DNA of 12,264 bases from CAZMHL01 sp045605445 (GCA_045605445.1 JAZUPZ010000028.1:1-12264), one strand, 5' to 3'; shown: positions 1 to 7,427, counted from the stretch's first letter. Numbers and translations: made by a program. The notes: generated from the sequence alone by a model not told the origin.

Positions 1-68
1 GGATGTTAAAAAAGTCCGGAACGTCAAAAGGCGGATTTTCTCCTGTGAAAGATATTATAAACAAATAA
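1..68 (+). CDS. C-terminal end of an unidentified protein (cut by the window edge)
   Basis: An open frame enters from the left edge and stops with TAA at 66-68; the visible tail ends GGFSPVKDIINK. A strong intrinsic terminator begins 15 bases after the stop, which is why this frame was preferred over the alternative frame that stays open to about 100 and runs into the terminator stem. About 22 residues are too few to name a family. An ATG at 3-5 lies in frame, but no ribosome binding site can be seen because the window starts there. Confidence 0.45.
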   Translation, partial: MLKKSGTSKGGFSPVKDIINK

Positions 69-83
69 CTGAATCAAAGGTAG

Positions 84-110
84 AAAAACCTCAAATTTTT
101 TGAGGTTTTT
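84..110 (+). terminator. Intrinsic terminator after the left-edge gene
   Basis: A 12-bp perfect stem (84-95 with 99-110) closes a 3-base TTT loop, with CCTC/GAGG as the GC core. It is followed by CTTTGTTTTA. Its position just after the stop at 68 fits termination of the left-edge plus-strand gene. Confidence 0.85.
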
Positions 111-132
111 CTTTGTTTTATGCCTTTTGACT

Positions 133-214
133 ACGAACAAACTTCACCTAACTCCGCGTACCACCGTACGCGTTCGGGTTCCCACAAGCATAGCTTGTGG
201 TTCAGTTTGTTCGT
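133..214. repeat. Multi-branched palindromic intergenic element
   Basis: An 82-base element is closed by an outer 11-bp stem (ACGAACAAACT at 133-143 with its complement at 204-214). Inside are two perfect hairpins: CGCGTAC/GTACGCG at 155-161 and 166-172 with a CACC loop, and CCACAAGC/GCTTGTGG at 182-189 and 193-200 with an ATA loop. The result is a three-way-junction shape on either strand. There is no credible ORF. It is more GC-rich than the surrounding intergenic DNA. It could be a dispersed palindromic (REP/MITE-like) repeat or a structured RNA; I do not recognise it as a named family, and there is only one copy in this window. Confidence 0.6.
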
Positions 215-249
215 TCCAAACATTTTTTCCTATCCCCTTACGGAATGAA

Positions 250-278
250 GCTGTTTAAAAATCAAGTTTTTAAACAGC
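250..278 (-). terminator. Hairpin after the GH43 gene, probable terminator
   Basis: A 12-bp perfect stem (GCTGTTTAAAAA at 250-261 with 267-278) has a 5-base loop and lies 13 bases after the stop of the minus-strand GH43 gene. On the minus strand it is not followed by a T tract, so it is an atypical terminator. It could instead act as a 3'-end stabiliser. Confidence 0.5.
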
Positions 279-291
279 CCCTTTTTGGTAT

Positions 292-1299
292 TTATTCTCC
301 TGAGGGAAGCGGATATTTTTCTCCCTTTCCTATCGGCAAGCCCGTATGAGGAAAGCCTGTTTCATCAAAATAAACCTTCTGGCAATGACAATGTCTTTGC
401 ATTGATTTGTATTCGGGGTCCGATTCATGCAGACAATGATGGCAAATCCAAAGTTCAGTTTTGTCAGGTGAGTAGAAAAAGGTTGCGTGTCCCGGGCCGA
501 AATTGTTGTTACCTTTGGTCATAATGGGTTCAGGGCATTTTTCCCAGGACTCTTTTGATAACATATCTCCGCCCTTATATTCAAGCAGACCGATTACATA
601 ATCGTCACAAAAACATCCGTTGCCCGAATAAAGTATAAAAAGTCTGTTGTTGGGACTTTTTACAAAGTAAGGGCCTTCGTTTATTTTCCATTGGTCAGCT
701 TCACAATGAGGATAAACCTTTTCCCATGGATATTCTGCCTTTGCAATTTCCGTATATTCTCCGGTGGGTTCCGCAGGATTTTTCATCTCCTGAATACAAA
801 GTCTCATATATTTGTCTTTAATAAGTGAAAAACAGATATACATTTTTTCTCCATCCTTGTAAACAGTAGGATCGATGGCGTTCACCTCTCTGTTTATGTG
901 TCCGCAGAGTTTAAATCCGTCAAAAGGTGAGTCTGCCTTTGCTTCAAGAACAATAATGTGCTTCTGCCACATATTTTCCTTTGTGTAAGTGCTTGTGTAA
1001 ATGTACCATTTTTTATTGATATAATGAAGCTCAGGTGCCCATAAGTGACCATAGGTTTCATCTTCTTCATTTGCCTCGTAAATAACCTTGCTTTCACTCC
1101 TGATGAACATATCCTTCAACGATTTGCTTTTGTGAAGAACAAGTTGTGTATTGCCTGTTGAAATGCCGTAATAGCATTTCTCTTCATAAGAGTAAACAAT
1201 GCAGGGGTCTGCGTTGCTTTTTTCGGGATTAAGCGGATTTGTGAAAAAACCAACTGTTACCTTTTCGACAGGGATTGTAAAATTCTTATTTTTTATCAT
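292..1299 (-). CDS. Glycoside hydrolase family 43-like protein, cytoplasmic
   Basis: Probable beta-xylosidase/alpha-L-arabinofuranosidase-type enzyme with a five-bladed propeller fold; substrate not determined. The three GH43 acidic residues are recognisable in order: NADP (Asp31, general base), AIDPTV (Asp143, pKa modulator) and INEGPYF (Glu208, general acid). YGHLWAPELH (83-92) is the usual 'WAPE' blade motif, and FGPGHATF (His271) is the conserved metal/active-site histidine. At 335 residues it is a single catalytic domain with no signal peptide, so it should act inside the cell. The frame is open back to 1350, inside the MATE gene, but the ATG at 1299 is preceded by AAAGGAG (1310-1316), whose first bases are part of the MATE stop codon. 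The two genes are therefore likely translationally coupled. The C-terminal part has a cluster of His and Cys (CHHCLHE, then QRHCHCQK), which is unusual for the family. Confidence 0.82.
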   Translation of the reverse strand: MIKNKNFTIPVEKVTVGFFTNPLNPEKSNADPCIVYSYEEKCYYGISTGNTQLVLHKSKSLKDMFIRSESKVIYEANEEDETYGHLWAPELHYINKKWYIYTSTYTKENMWQKHIIVLEAKADSPFDGFKLCGHINREVNAIDPTVYKDGEKMYICFSLIKDKYMRLCIQEMKNPAEPTGEYTEIAKAEYPWEKVYPHCEADQWKINEGPYFVKSPNNRLFILYSGNGCFCDDYVIGLLEYKGGDMLSKESWEKCPEPIMTKGNNNFGPGHATFFYSPDKTELWICHHCLHESDPEYKSMQRHCHCQKVYFDETGFPHTGLPIGKGEKYPLPSGE

Positions 1300-1313
1300 T
1301 ATTTTTTGCTCCT

Positions 1314-2660
1314 TTATATTTTCTTTAATTTCCATTTTCCCGTTCGCCACCTTAATATATAAAGCGAAGATTTATAGGCCTCTTCAAGGACAAAGGCAAT
1401 CCAGCAGCCCGCAATCCCAAGATTAAGCTTAATACCAAGCAGCCAGGCAAACAGGATTGTCACTCCGCAACAGGCAGATATTGACACGAGAGATACATAT
1501 TTGGTATCCGCGTTTGCCGTAAGCGACTGATCGGAAACATTGGTTGCACCTCTTATTATCTGCACAAAAATATCTATAAACATAAGAGTTGATGCAATTT
1601 TTATTATTTCCGGTGACGTTGTGAACAACGAAAGTAACGGTTTCCTTGCAAAAAACACCGAAACTGTTGCAATTCCGTTTAAAAGCATACCCATTCTTGT
1701 GCTTTGCCAGAAAAGCCTGCGGATTTTTTCAGTTTCTTCTTTCCCGCGCAATCTTCCCATTATTATTGCTGTTGCCTGAGAAATGGCAGCACTGAAATAA
1801 TAAACATACATCGTTATCTGGCTTACATAAACCTTTGCATTTACCACATCAATTCCAAAGCTTGCAATTATTGAGGTTGTTACCGCCTGACCAAAGGTGT
1901 AACCTATTCCGTTCATGGAAGCGGGAACACCTATTCTTAAAATTCTTTTTATATCTTTTACATTTATTTTAAATGCAAAAGGACATTTTTTGCCGATTAT
2001 TGCCGAAAGAGCAATTAAAATTCCCACAAGTTCAGCCACAGCCGCACGAATTGCAAGCCTTTCCACTCCGGTGAAAGGAAATTTTATGGGACCGTAAAGC
2101 ACTACCCAGCCTAAAATCACGTTGAAAATCTGAGTTACAACTGTTGAAAGGCTTGCCTGTTTTACATAACCGTTACAGGTAAGCAAAACGGTAACATAGC
2201 TTTTCATGACAGTTATAAACAAAAGGCCTGTTTTTATCCTCATATATTTTCCGGCAAGGATCAGGGGATTCCCCTCAAGATTCATCAGCCTTAAAATGGG
2301 GTCTGCAAAGCAAGTCGTTATCAATCCTAAAACTACAGAAAGAAAAAGAATCGCGAAAAAAGATGTTCCCGCTATTTCACTTGCCGCTTTCCTGTTGCTT
2401 CTGCCCAGTTCCACCCCGGCAACGACCTTCATTCCCAGGGTTACTATTGTTGTAACCTGAGTAAGAAGACCCAAAACCTGAGCTACTACCCCTACTGCAC
2501 CTACCGCATCCTGATTGTACCCCGAAAGCAGAAGAGTGTTTATTGTTCCGAGCATTCCAACCGACACAAGCTCAAGAAAAATAGGGGTGGCAAGAGAATT
2601 TACTGAAAGTTTTCTGCCGTTTTCGTAAACACAGGATATGGAAGAATCATAAAACTTCAT
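1314..2660 (-). CDS. MATE-family multidrug/metabolite efflux transporter
   Basis: A 448-residue polytopic membrane protein, the normal MATE length, consistent with about 12 helices in two six-helix halves. The N-terminal helix pattern (LATPIFLELVSVGMLGTIN, then SGYNQDAVGAVGV) and the later segment around SLTANADTKYVS match the MatE/NorM pattern. The family exports drugs or metabolites by Na+ or H+ antiport at the cytoplasmic membrane. The start ATG at 2660 has GAGAGGAT upstream and lies inside the 3' end of the AraC gene (14-base overlap). Its stop TAA forms part of the ribosome binding site of the GH43 gene. This arrangement suggests co-expression under the AraC regulator. The substrate cannot be read from the sequence; a drug, a sugar-derived product or another metabolite are all possible. 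Confidence 0.88.
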   Translation of the reverse strand: MKFYDSSISCVYENGRKLSVNSLATPIFLELVSVGMLGTINTLLLSGYNQDAVGAVGVVAQVLGLLTQVTTIVTLGMKVVAGVELGRSNRKAASEIAGTSFFAILFLSVVLGLITTCFADPILRLMNLEGNPLILAGKYMRIKTGLLFITVMKSYVTVLLTCNGYVKQASLSTVVTQIFNVILGWVVLYGPIKFPFTGVERLAIRAAVAELVGILIALSAIIGKKCPFAFKINVKDIKRILRIGVPASMNGIGYTFGQAVTTSIIASFGIDVVNAKVYVSQITMYVYYFSAAISQATAIIMGRLRGKEETEKIRRLFWQSTRMGMLLNGIATVSVFFARKPLLSLFTTSPEIIKIASTLMFIDIFVQIIRGATNVSDQSLTANADTKYVSLVSISACCGVTILFAWLLGIKLNLGIAGCWIAFVLEEAYKSSLYILRWRTGKWKLKKI

Positions 2661-3507
2661 TTCTTAAAATCCTCTCTCTGTATTCCTTAGGCGAAACGCC
2701 TTCGTGTTTTTTAAAGGCACGGCTGAAATAACAGTTGTCCTCAAAGCCAACCTCAAAGGCAATTTCACTTAAAGACTTTGCTGAAACCGTAATTTTCTCC
2801 TTTGCCGCACTTATTCTTACGATATTCTTATATGCCATTATGCTTTCGCCCTTTATTTTTTTGAAAAGTCTGTTGGCATAGTCATAATTTGTAAGAAACT
2901 CATTTTCTATATCGACTGATGTTATATTCTTAAAAAAGTTTTTATCTATGTAATCACTGATTTTTTTGACAGTTGTCATTCCCTTTGTTACAACATCTGA
3001 CTTAACTCCAACGCTTTCAAGCCTGAGCAAAGCCAGGGCTGTGGCATTTGATGCACTTATTCTTGACTCCGAATCGCTGATATATCGGATTTTATTATTT
3101 TTAAGGATTGCGATTATGCTGTTCAGCATTTCTTCGCTGAAAATGTGCGTTCTCTGTCTCAGGAAAACTTTAAACACATCTTTTTTCATTTTTACAAGAG
3201 AGGCATATTCCTTTTCGCTCACCTCGAACTCTTTTAAAGGCTCATTTTCAAAGTGAATGTACCAGTATTCACATTCTGTATTTTCAACCGGTCGCTGAAA
3301 TTCGCCCTTTCTGAAAAAGTACACATCCCCCGGCAGAAGAACAATATCCTCCCCGGCATTCTCAAGATGAAGCTTTCCCGACAGTACAAAATAAATAATA
3401 TATTCGGGCGTTGTTCTGGTTATATGTGTATCCTCAACGGTAAACTTCTGCCTGTTCAAAAGTGTTATTCTGAAAAGACTGTTTAAATCAAATTCAAAGC
3501 ATTTCAT
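2647..3507 (-). CDS. AraC-family transcriptional regulator with cupin sensor domain
   Basis: A 286-residue DNA-binding regulator. Residues about 25-95 resemble the AraC-type cupin sensor (LPGDVYFFRKGEFQ followed by CEYWYIHFE). The last 100 residues form the double helix-turn-helix. The first helix pair surrounds TNYDYANRLFKKIKG, and the second is LSEIAFEVGFEDNCYFSRAF followed by KKHEGVSPKEYRERI, a clear AraC/XylS signature. The cupin suggests a small ligand, often a sugar, is sensed. The start at 3507 follows AAGGTGA (3514-3520). It is the first gene of a three-gene operon with the MATE and GH43 genes and is divergent from the GDPD gene, so the 3508-3687 intergenic region is the likely target. 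Confidence 0.92.
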   Translation of the reverse strand: MKCFEFDLNSLFRITLLNRQKFTVEDTHITRTTPEYIIYFVLSGKLHLENAGEDIVLLPGDVYFFRKGEFQRPVENTECEYWYIHFENEPLKEFEVSEKEYASLVKMKKDVFKVFLRQRTHIFSEEMLNSIIAILKNNKIRYISDSESRISASNATALALLRLESVGVKSDVVTKGMTTVKKISDYIDKNFFKNITSVDIENEFLTNYDYANRLFKKIKGESIMAYKNIVRISAAKEKITVSAKSLSEIAFEVGFEDNCYFSRAFKKHEGVSPKEYRERILRNEVL

Positions 3508-3526
3508 AATTCATCACCTTGCTTAT

Positions 3527-3555
3527 ATTTAATCATTTACCGCCACTAATTTCAA
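3527..3555 (-). promoter_or_regulatory. Candidate promoter of the araC-MATE-GH43 operon
   Basis: On the minus strand, TTGAAA (3550-3555) is separated by 17 bases from TTAAAT (3527-3532). The -10 matches only four of six consensus bases, and the predicted transcript would start almost on the ribosome binding site, so this is a modest candidate. Confidence 0.4.
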
Positions 3556-3569
3556 TAGATTATTCAGAC

Positions 3570-3625
3570 TTTTGTTGGACAAAACCGACTTTTTGCCGAT
3601 GAACACTTTTGATTGTTTATCAAAA
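3570..3625. promoter_or_regulatory. Two inverted repeats in the divergent regulatory region
   Basis: TTTTGT-TGG-ACAAAA (3570-3584) and TTTTGAT-TGTTT-ATCAAAA (3607-3625) lie between the two divergent promoters. ACTTTT(T)G recurs as direct copies at 3568, 3588 and 3605, the first two 20 bp apart. AraC-type regulators commonly bind direct half-sites about two helical turns apart. These are candidate operators by position and symmetry only; A/T-rich DNA produces such repeats by chance. Confidence 0.35.
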
Positions 3626-3638
3626 CACCGGTAAATTG

Positions 3639-3667
3639 TTGACTTTTACATAAGGCGGACTTATACT
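3639..3667 (+). promoter_or_regulatory. Sigma-A-type promoter of the GDPD gene
   Basis: TTGACT (3639-3644), a 17-base spacer, and TATACT (3662-3667). Each hexamer matches consensus at five of six positions and the spacing is ideal. Transcription would start near 3674, just ahead of the ribosome binding site of the phosphodiesterase gene. Confidence 0.75.
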
Positions 3668-3687
3668 TGTTTCAGGGAGTGATTTTA

Positions 3688-4479
3688 ATGAACTACTGGA
3701 CACAAAGTGAAAAAAACATATATGTTGCCGCACACCGCGGATGGTGGGCAAAATACCCCGAAAACACCGTTGAAGCATTTAAAGCTGCGGCAGAAATCGG
3801 CGTTGATCAGATTGAAACAGATGTACGCTTAACAAAAGACGGAGAGCTTATCTGTATTCACGATGCAACCGTTGACCGTACCACAAACGGTACAGGTGAA
3901 GTTAAAGATTTTACTTTTGAAGAAATAAGAAAGCTTGATGCGGGAATTCACAGAGGTGAAGAGTTCAGAGGATACAAAATTCCGACTTTTATAGAATTTA
4001 TGGAAATTGTAAAAGATTATCCGAACATGACTATTGATATTGAATTTAAAGAGTATCCGGTAGAGGGAAACGAGGAAAGAGCTTTTTATACCTGCGACAA
4101 AGTTCTTGAAATAGTTGAAGAATACGGTTTTACGGACAGATGTGTTGTAAATGCTTTCCACGCGGGAGTTCACGAATACATCCGCAGAAAACACGGAAAT
4201 AAATACAAACACCACGTTTTCTTTCCGATAAGAAGAATGTACGGTGTTAACGAAGATCCTTATTCTTATGCATACTGCGCCTGTGTGGGCAGTTGGGAAA
4301 AGGGACAGCCTCTTACAAAGGATGTTTGCGAAGCACTCAAAGAAACACCATGTAAAAGAGTATGGGCTCCTGACAATCTCACCGCAGATGAAGTAATAAA
4401 TCTGGGAGCAGAGCTTATTACCTGCAAAAACCCCGATGAAATTTTAAGAGATCTTCGCGCAAAAGGTTATCATAAGTAA
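3688..4479 (+). CDS. Glycerophosphodiester phosphodiesterase (GDPD family)
   Basis: Hydrolyses glycerophosphodiesters to glycerol 3-phosphate and an alcohol; a TIM-barrel, divalent-metal enzyme. Visible motifs are AHRGWWAKYPENT (His16-Arg17), IETDVRLTKDG (Glu43, Asp45), IHD (His58, second catalytic histidine) and IDIEFKE (Glu119, Lys121), so all the usual catalytic and metal residues are present. It has 263 residues, close to the usual cytoplasmic UgpQ-type size, and no signal peptide. The ATG at 3688 has AGGGAG at 3674-3679. A TTG at 3667 in the same frame lies in the -10 box and cannot be the start. It is monocistronic between a strong promoter and a bidirectional terminator. Specificity among deacylated phospholipids is not readable. 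Confidence 0.93.
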   Translation: MNYWTQSEKNIYVAAHRGWWAKYPENTVEAFKAAAEIGVDQIETDVRLTKDGELICIHDATVDRTTNGTGEVKDFTFEEIRKLDAGIHRGEEFRGYKIPTFIEFMEIVKDYPNMTIDIEFKEYPVEGNEERAFYTCDKVLEIVEEYGFTDRCVVNAFHAGVHEYIRRKHGNKYKHHVFFPIRRMYGVNEDPYSYAYCACVGSWEKGQPLTKDVCEALKETPCKRVWAPDNLTADEVINLGAELITCKNPDEILRDLRAKGYHK

Positions 4480-4481
4480 GA

Positions 4482-4517
4482 AAAAAGGAGGTGTAAAAAT
4501 ATTTACACCTCCTTTTT
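4482..4517. terminator. Bidirectional intrinsic terminator between convergent genes
   Basis: A 16-bp perfect stem (4482-4497 with 4502-4517) with core GGAGGTGT and a 4-base loop, flanked by A and T runs so that either strand gives a hairpin followed by U residues. It lies between the stops of the GDPD gene and the EEP gene. Confidence 0.92.
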
Positions 4518-4519
4518 AT

Positions 4520-5266
4520 TTATAAAGTAACTTCTATGGGATAATGGTCGGAAAGATAAATTCCGTTTTCACAATTATCCCAAATTTTGACGTCTTTAAC
4601 GTCGTTTCTGAGTTCATCCGACATAAAAATATAGTCAATTTTACTTGCCGTTCTGCCAAAATCATGAAAGGTTGTTTCTATTTTTCCTGTAACATCTGTA
4701 AAACGTTCCTTGCAAAGAGAAATGGTTTCGCTGTCGGGAAGTGCATTGAAATCACCAAGAAGAACCAGCGGACAACTTCTCTTTTTTGTATGTTCTTCAA
4801 TGAAATCAAAAGCACAGTTTATTCCAAGCACTCTTGCTTCCTCTGAGATATGGTCAAGATGAATATTGAAAATGTTCATCACTTGTCCGCTTTCCTTGTG
4901 TCTTACAAGTGTCTGTGTACAAATTCTTGAATATTCACTCTGATTTTCAAAACGAGATGCAACCACATAAGGTGTAGGAGAAAGCCAGATTGTTTCTAAA
5001 CCCAGAAGTTGCATACTTTCTTTTCTTATCATTGTGTAAAGACCTTCATCGCTATAGTTTTCTTCTCTTAACTGACCTGCAAAAATATATTCATTACCAA
5101 AAAGCTGTTCAAAAACTTCAAGGGGTTTTTCGCGCATCTCCTGAAATGCCACAACATCAGGCTTTTCTTCCTTAATTTTGTCATAAATAAGAAATGCACG
5201 ATGTGCAAGGCTGTTAATTCCATCGCCATCATAAACGTGTCTTAAATTAAATGTTACAATTTTCAT
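4520..5266 (-). CDS. Endonuclease/exonuclease/phosphatase (EEP) fold hydrolase
   Basis: A metal-dependent phosphodiesterase or phosphatase of the EEP superfamily, 248 residues and one complete domain. Motifs in order: FNLRH (Asn7), FQEM (metal-binding Glu43), NIHLDH (His136-Asp138), GDFNALPDS (Asp172, Asn174), KIDYIF (Asp211) and SDHYPIEV (Asp240, catalytic His241). There is no signal peptide, so it is probably cytoplasmic. The superfamily covers nucleases, sphingomyelinases and inositol phosphatases, and the sequence alone does not decide among them. Its ATG overlaps the stop of the SGNH gene (ATGA, 5263-5266) with AGGAG at 5276-5280, so it is the last gene of the galK operon and is translationally coupled. 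This context makes a role in sugar or glycolipid phosphoesters more likely than DNA repair; that is inference. Confidence 0.88.
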   Translation of the reverse strand: MKIVTFNLRHVYDGDGINSLAHRAFLIYDKIKEEKPDVVAFQEMREKPLEVFEQLFGNEYIFAGQLREENYSDEGLYTMIRKESMQLLGLETIWLSPTPYVVASRFENQSEYSRICTQTLVRHKESGQVMNIFNIHLDHISEEARVLGINCAFDFIEEHTKKRSCPLVLLGDFNALPDSETISLCKERFTDVTGKIETTFHDFGRTASKIDYIFMSDELRNDVKDVKIWDNCENGIYLSDHYPIEVTL

Positions 5267-6132
5267 TTATTCCAACTCCTGTACGGTTTTTCTTCGAGAT
5301 GTTTATCAACAAGCTTCTGAATTTCCCTCATATCATATTCCGATTTTAAAATTTCAGGGAAATCGGTTTTTGTATCTCCGTAAGTATAATACAAACCAAG
5401 AAATGTGTCAACGGAAAATTCGGGATTTATACTTTCGTCAAGAGCAAATTCATAGGGTTGGCCTTCCGCCTTTTCCCCTGTTATTACACAGTAGGTCATT
5501 AAAGTTGTAATGTACCCTGCAAGCATATTTTCGTGATAGCCGTCTTCCTCACTTTTGGTGATTACAAAAGTGTTTTTGTTGTATTCATACTCTGTGTTTT
5601 TAATTTCAACATTGTGATTTATAAGGTCATAAACAAGCTGTCCCCAGTCTACAACAGTTGCGCCCAGCTTTTCAATTTCAGTTGTTTTTTCAAGAATATC
5701 AGTTCTGTTTCTTGTGTGGTAATTTTCGTGAACAAGATAAAGAAATTTCACATCAGGATTTGCCTCCCTGAAAATTTTCATTATTCTTTCAATCTGACCG
5801 ATAATTTTATCTCCTTCACCTCTTGAGCTTTCCTGAATTGCCACATAGTCGTAGCACTTATCTTTAAGATAGCTGAAATGGTCAACGCCATCACAAGGTC
5901 TTCCTGCGCTGCAGCAACCGCCAAAGGTATCTTCAAGTCTGTGGTTACCGAAGGTCCAGTTTGTAACAGAAACCTCCGCACCATTTAATTTACAAAGCTG
6001 ATAAAAATAACCGTTATCGTTATTTCTGTGCTCCTGTTCAAGCACGGAATAATCCTTGAAAATTACCGTTTTACCGTAATATGTAAAAGAATTTCCTATA
6101 AAAATTATTTTCTTTCCGTTTAATATGTTCAT
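5263..6132 (-). CDS. SGNH-type hydrolase, DUF4886-like
   Basis: A probable esterase or deacetylase of the SGNH/GDSL fold, 289 residues. Block I is IIFIGNSF with nucleophile Ser15. The C-terminal catalytic pair is DGYH (Asp197, His200) followed by ENMLAGYITTLMTY, the pattern of DUF4886-type proteins. YDYVAIQESS and FLYLVHENYH are core strands. The frame is open back to 6228 inside galK, but ATG 6132 is preferred: it starts directly before the first beta strand and has AGGA about 11 bases upstream, leaving a 40-base gap after galK. The binding site is only fair. No signal peptide is seen. A Cys-rich stretch (GGCCSAGRPC) lies in the first third. Acting between galactokinase and the EEP enzyme, it could deacylate a galactose-containing compound; substrate unknown. 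Confidence 0.75.
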   Translation of the reverse strand: MNILNGKKIIFIGNSFTYYGKTVIFKDYSVLEQEHRNNDNGYFYQLCKLNGAEVSVTNWTFGNHRLEDTFGGCCSAGRPCDGVDHFSYLKDKCYDYVAIQESSRGEGDKIIGQIERIMKIFREANPDVKFLYLVHENYHTRNRTDILEKTTEIEKLGATVVDWGQLVYDLINHNVEIKNTEYEYNKNTFVITKSEEDGYHENMLAGYITTLMTYCVITGEKAEGQPYEFALDESINPEFSVDTFLGLYYTYGDTKTDFPEILKSEYDMREIQKLVDKHLEEKPYRSWNK

Positions 6133-6172
6133 CTTTATACACATCCTGTCTGTTTTGCAATATTTCAATTTT

Positions 6173-7357
6173 TTACTTAATTTCGTGACCTCCGTCGCCA
6201 AGATCTGAAACATAGAAAGAAGGCGCATAGCCTATTTCCTTTTCATAATTTTCTCCGACGAATTTTATAAATTCTTCAACTTTTTCTTCTTTAACTATAT
6301 TAACCGTACAGCCGCCAAAGCCCGCTCCGGTCATTCTTGAAGCAATACAGCCTTCTACCTTTCTTGCATTAGAAACAAGGCTGTCCAGCTCTTTGCCCGT
6401 TACCTCGTAAAGGTCTTTAAGCGAATCTCCCGACTGATTTATAAGGCTTGCAAATTCCAAAACATTTTTATCTTCAAGAGCCTTTATAGAACGGAGCACT
6501 CTGTCACATTCATAAATAACGTGAGTTGCTCTTTTAAGAATAATTTCATCACTGATAACATTTTTATTTACCTCAAACTCTTCAGGAGTTATTGCTCCGA
6601 GATATTTATGACCGGGCAGAACCGTGTTCAGAAGCTCAAGAGCTTTTTCACATTCGCTTCGTCTTTCATTATATTTTGAATCTGCAAGGCTTCTTTTCTT
6701 GTTGGTATTTGCTATAACAATTTTGTAGCCGGTTATGTCAAGAGGAAGAACCTTATAGCTTAAATCCTTGCAGTCAAGGAAAAGGCAATGGTCTTTTTTA
6801 CCCATAGCCGAAGCAAACTGGTCCATAATTCCGCAGTTTACGCCACAGTAATTATTTTCAGCTGCCTGACCAACCTTCGCCATTTCAACCATATCAACAG
6901 GCTCTGTAATACCTTTGTTTTCCTTTGCAAAGATGGCAAGAGTAAGCGCCGTTACAACCTCTATTGCCGCAGAAGAAGAAAGCCCGCCGCCGTGAGGAAT
7001 TGTATCCTCAAAAAGCATATCGCAGCCGCAAACCTCGTATCCGAGCTTTTCAAGTTCAAGTGCCACGCCTACCTGATAATTACCCCAGAAAATGTCCTTA
7101 TATTTTTCAGGAGTATCAATATTTGCCTCAATAACCTCTTCAAGGTCGGTTGCTTTCATTCTTAAAATTCTGTCATTTCTTTTTCTGGCAACAACCGTTG
7201 CGCCTATTGTAAGCGCCGCAGGGAAAACATAGCCCCCGTTATAATCAATATGTTCACCTATCAAATTAACTCTTCCCGGGGAGGTAAAAAATCTCAAATC
7301 CTTTTCCTCTCCGCCGAAAAGCCTTATAAATTCTTTTGCAAGCTGTGTTTTGTTCAT
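6173..7357 (-). CDS. galK: Galactokinase
   Basis: Phosphorylates alpha-D-galactose to galactose 1-phosphate with ATP, the first committed step of the Leloir pathway, in the cytoplasm. A GHMP kinase with all signatures: PGRVNLIGEHIDYNGGYVFP (27-46, with Arg29, Glu35, His36 and Asp38 for sugar binding), the ATP loop PHGGGLSSSAA (121-131), catalytic Asp179 in GIMDQF, and the C-terminal RMTGAGFGGC. The length of 394 residues is normal. The start is ATG 7357, preceded by GGAG at 7365-7368; an upstream in-frame ATG at 7399 overlaps the promoter -10 box and would add residues not found in the family. It is the first gene of an operon with the SGNH and EEP hydrolases. galT and galE are not in the window, so galactose 1-phosphate must be used by enzymes encoded elsewhere. 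Confidence 0.97.
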   Translation of the reverse strand: MNKTQLAKEFIRLFGGEEKDLRFFTSPGRVNLIGEHIDYNGGYVFPAALTIGATVVARKRNDRILRMKATDLEEVIEANIDTPEKYKDIFWGNYQVGVALELEKLGYEVCGCDMLFEDTIPHGGGLSSSAAIEVVTALTLAIFAKENKGITEPVDMVEMAKVGQAAENNYCGVNCGIMDQFASAMGKKDHCLFLDCKDLSYKVLPLDITGYKIVIANTNKKRSLADSKYNERRSECEKALELLNTVLPGHKYLGAITPEEFEVNKNVISDEIILKRATHVIYECDRVLRSIKALEDKNVLEFASLINQSGDSLKDLYEVTGKELDSLVSNARKVEGCIASRMTGAGFGGCTVNIVKEEKVEEFIKFVGENYEKEIGYAPSFYVSDLGDGGHEIK

Positions 7358-7390
7358 GTGATATCTCCACCTCTCTGTCACGTTAGTCCC

Positions 7391-7419
7391 ATTATACATT
7401 TTTTTCTATTTAAAATCAA
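7391..7419 (-). promoter_or_regulatory. galK: Near-consensus promoter of the galK operon
   Basis: On the minus strand, TTGATT (7414-7419), a 17-base spacer and a perfect TATAAT (7391-7396). Transcription would start near 7384, giving a leader of about 27 bases before galK. It supports the choice of 7357 as the galK start. Confidence 0.85.
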
Positions 7420-7427
7420 GGTGATAA

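Noticed and set aside
285..524. 79-codon plus-strand frame over the GH43 3' end
   Set aside because: It is a shadow of the GH43 coding sequence and starts in its terminator region.
3614..3627. CcpA (cre) site in the divergent region
   Set aside because: TGTTTATCAAAACA has the outer TG...CA frame but lacks the central CG and other conserved positions.
3829..4215. 128-codon minus-strand frame inside the GDPD gene
   Set aside because: It is antisense to a gene with all catalytic motifs intact; its low-complexity composition is typical of a shadow frame.
6788..7165. 125-codon plus-strand frame inside galK
   Set aside because: It is the antisense of a strongly conserved galactokinase, with no ribosome binding site and no recognisable domain.
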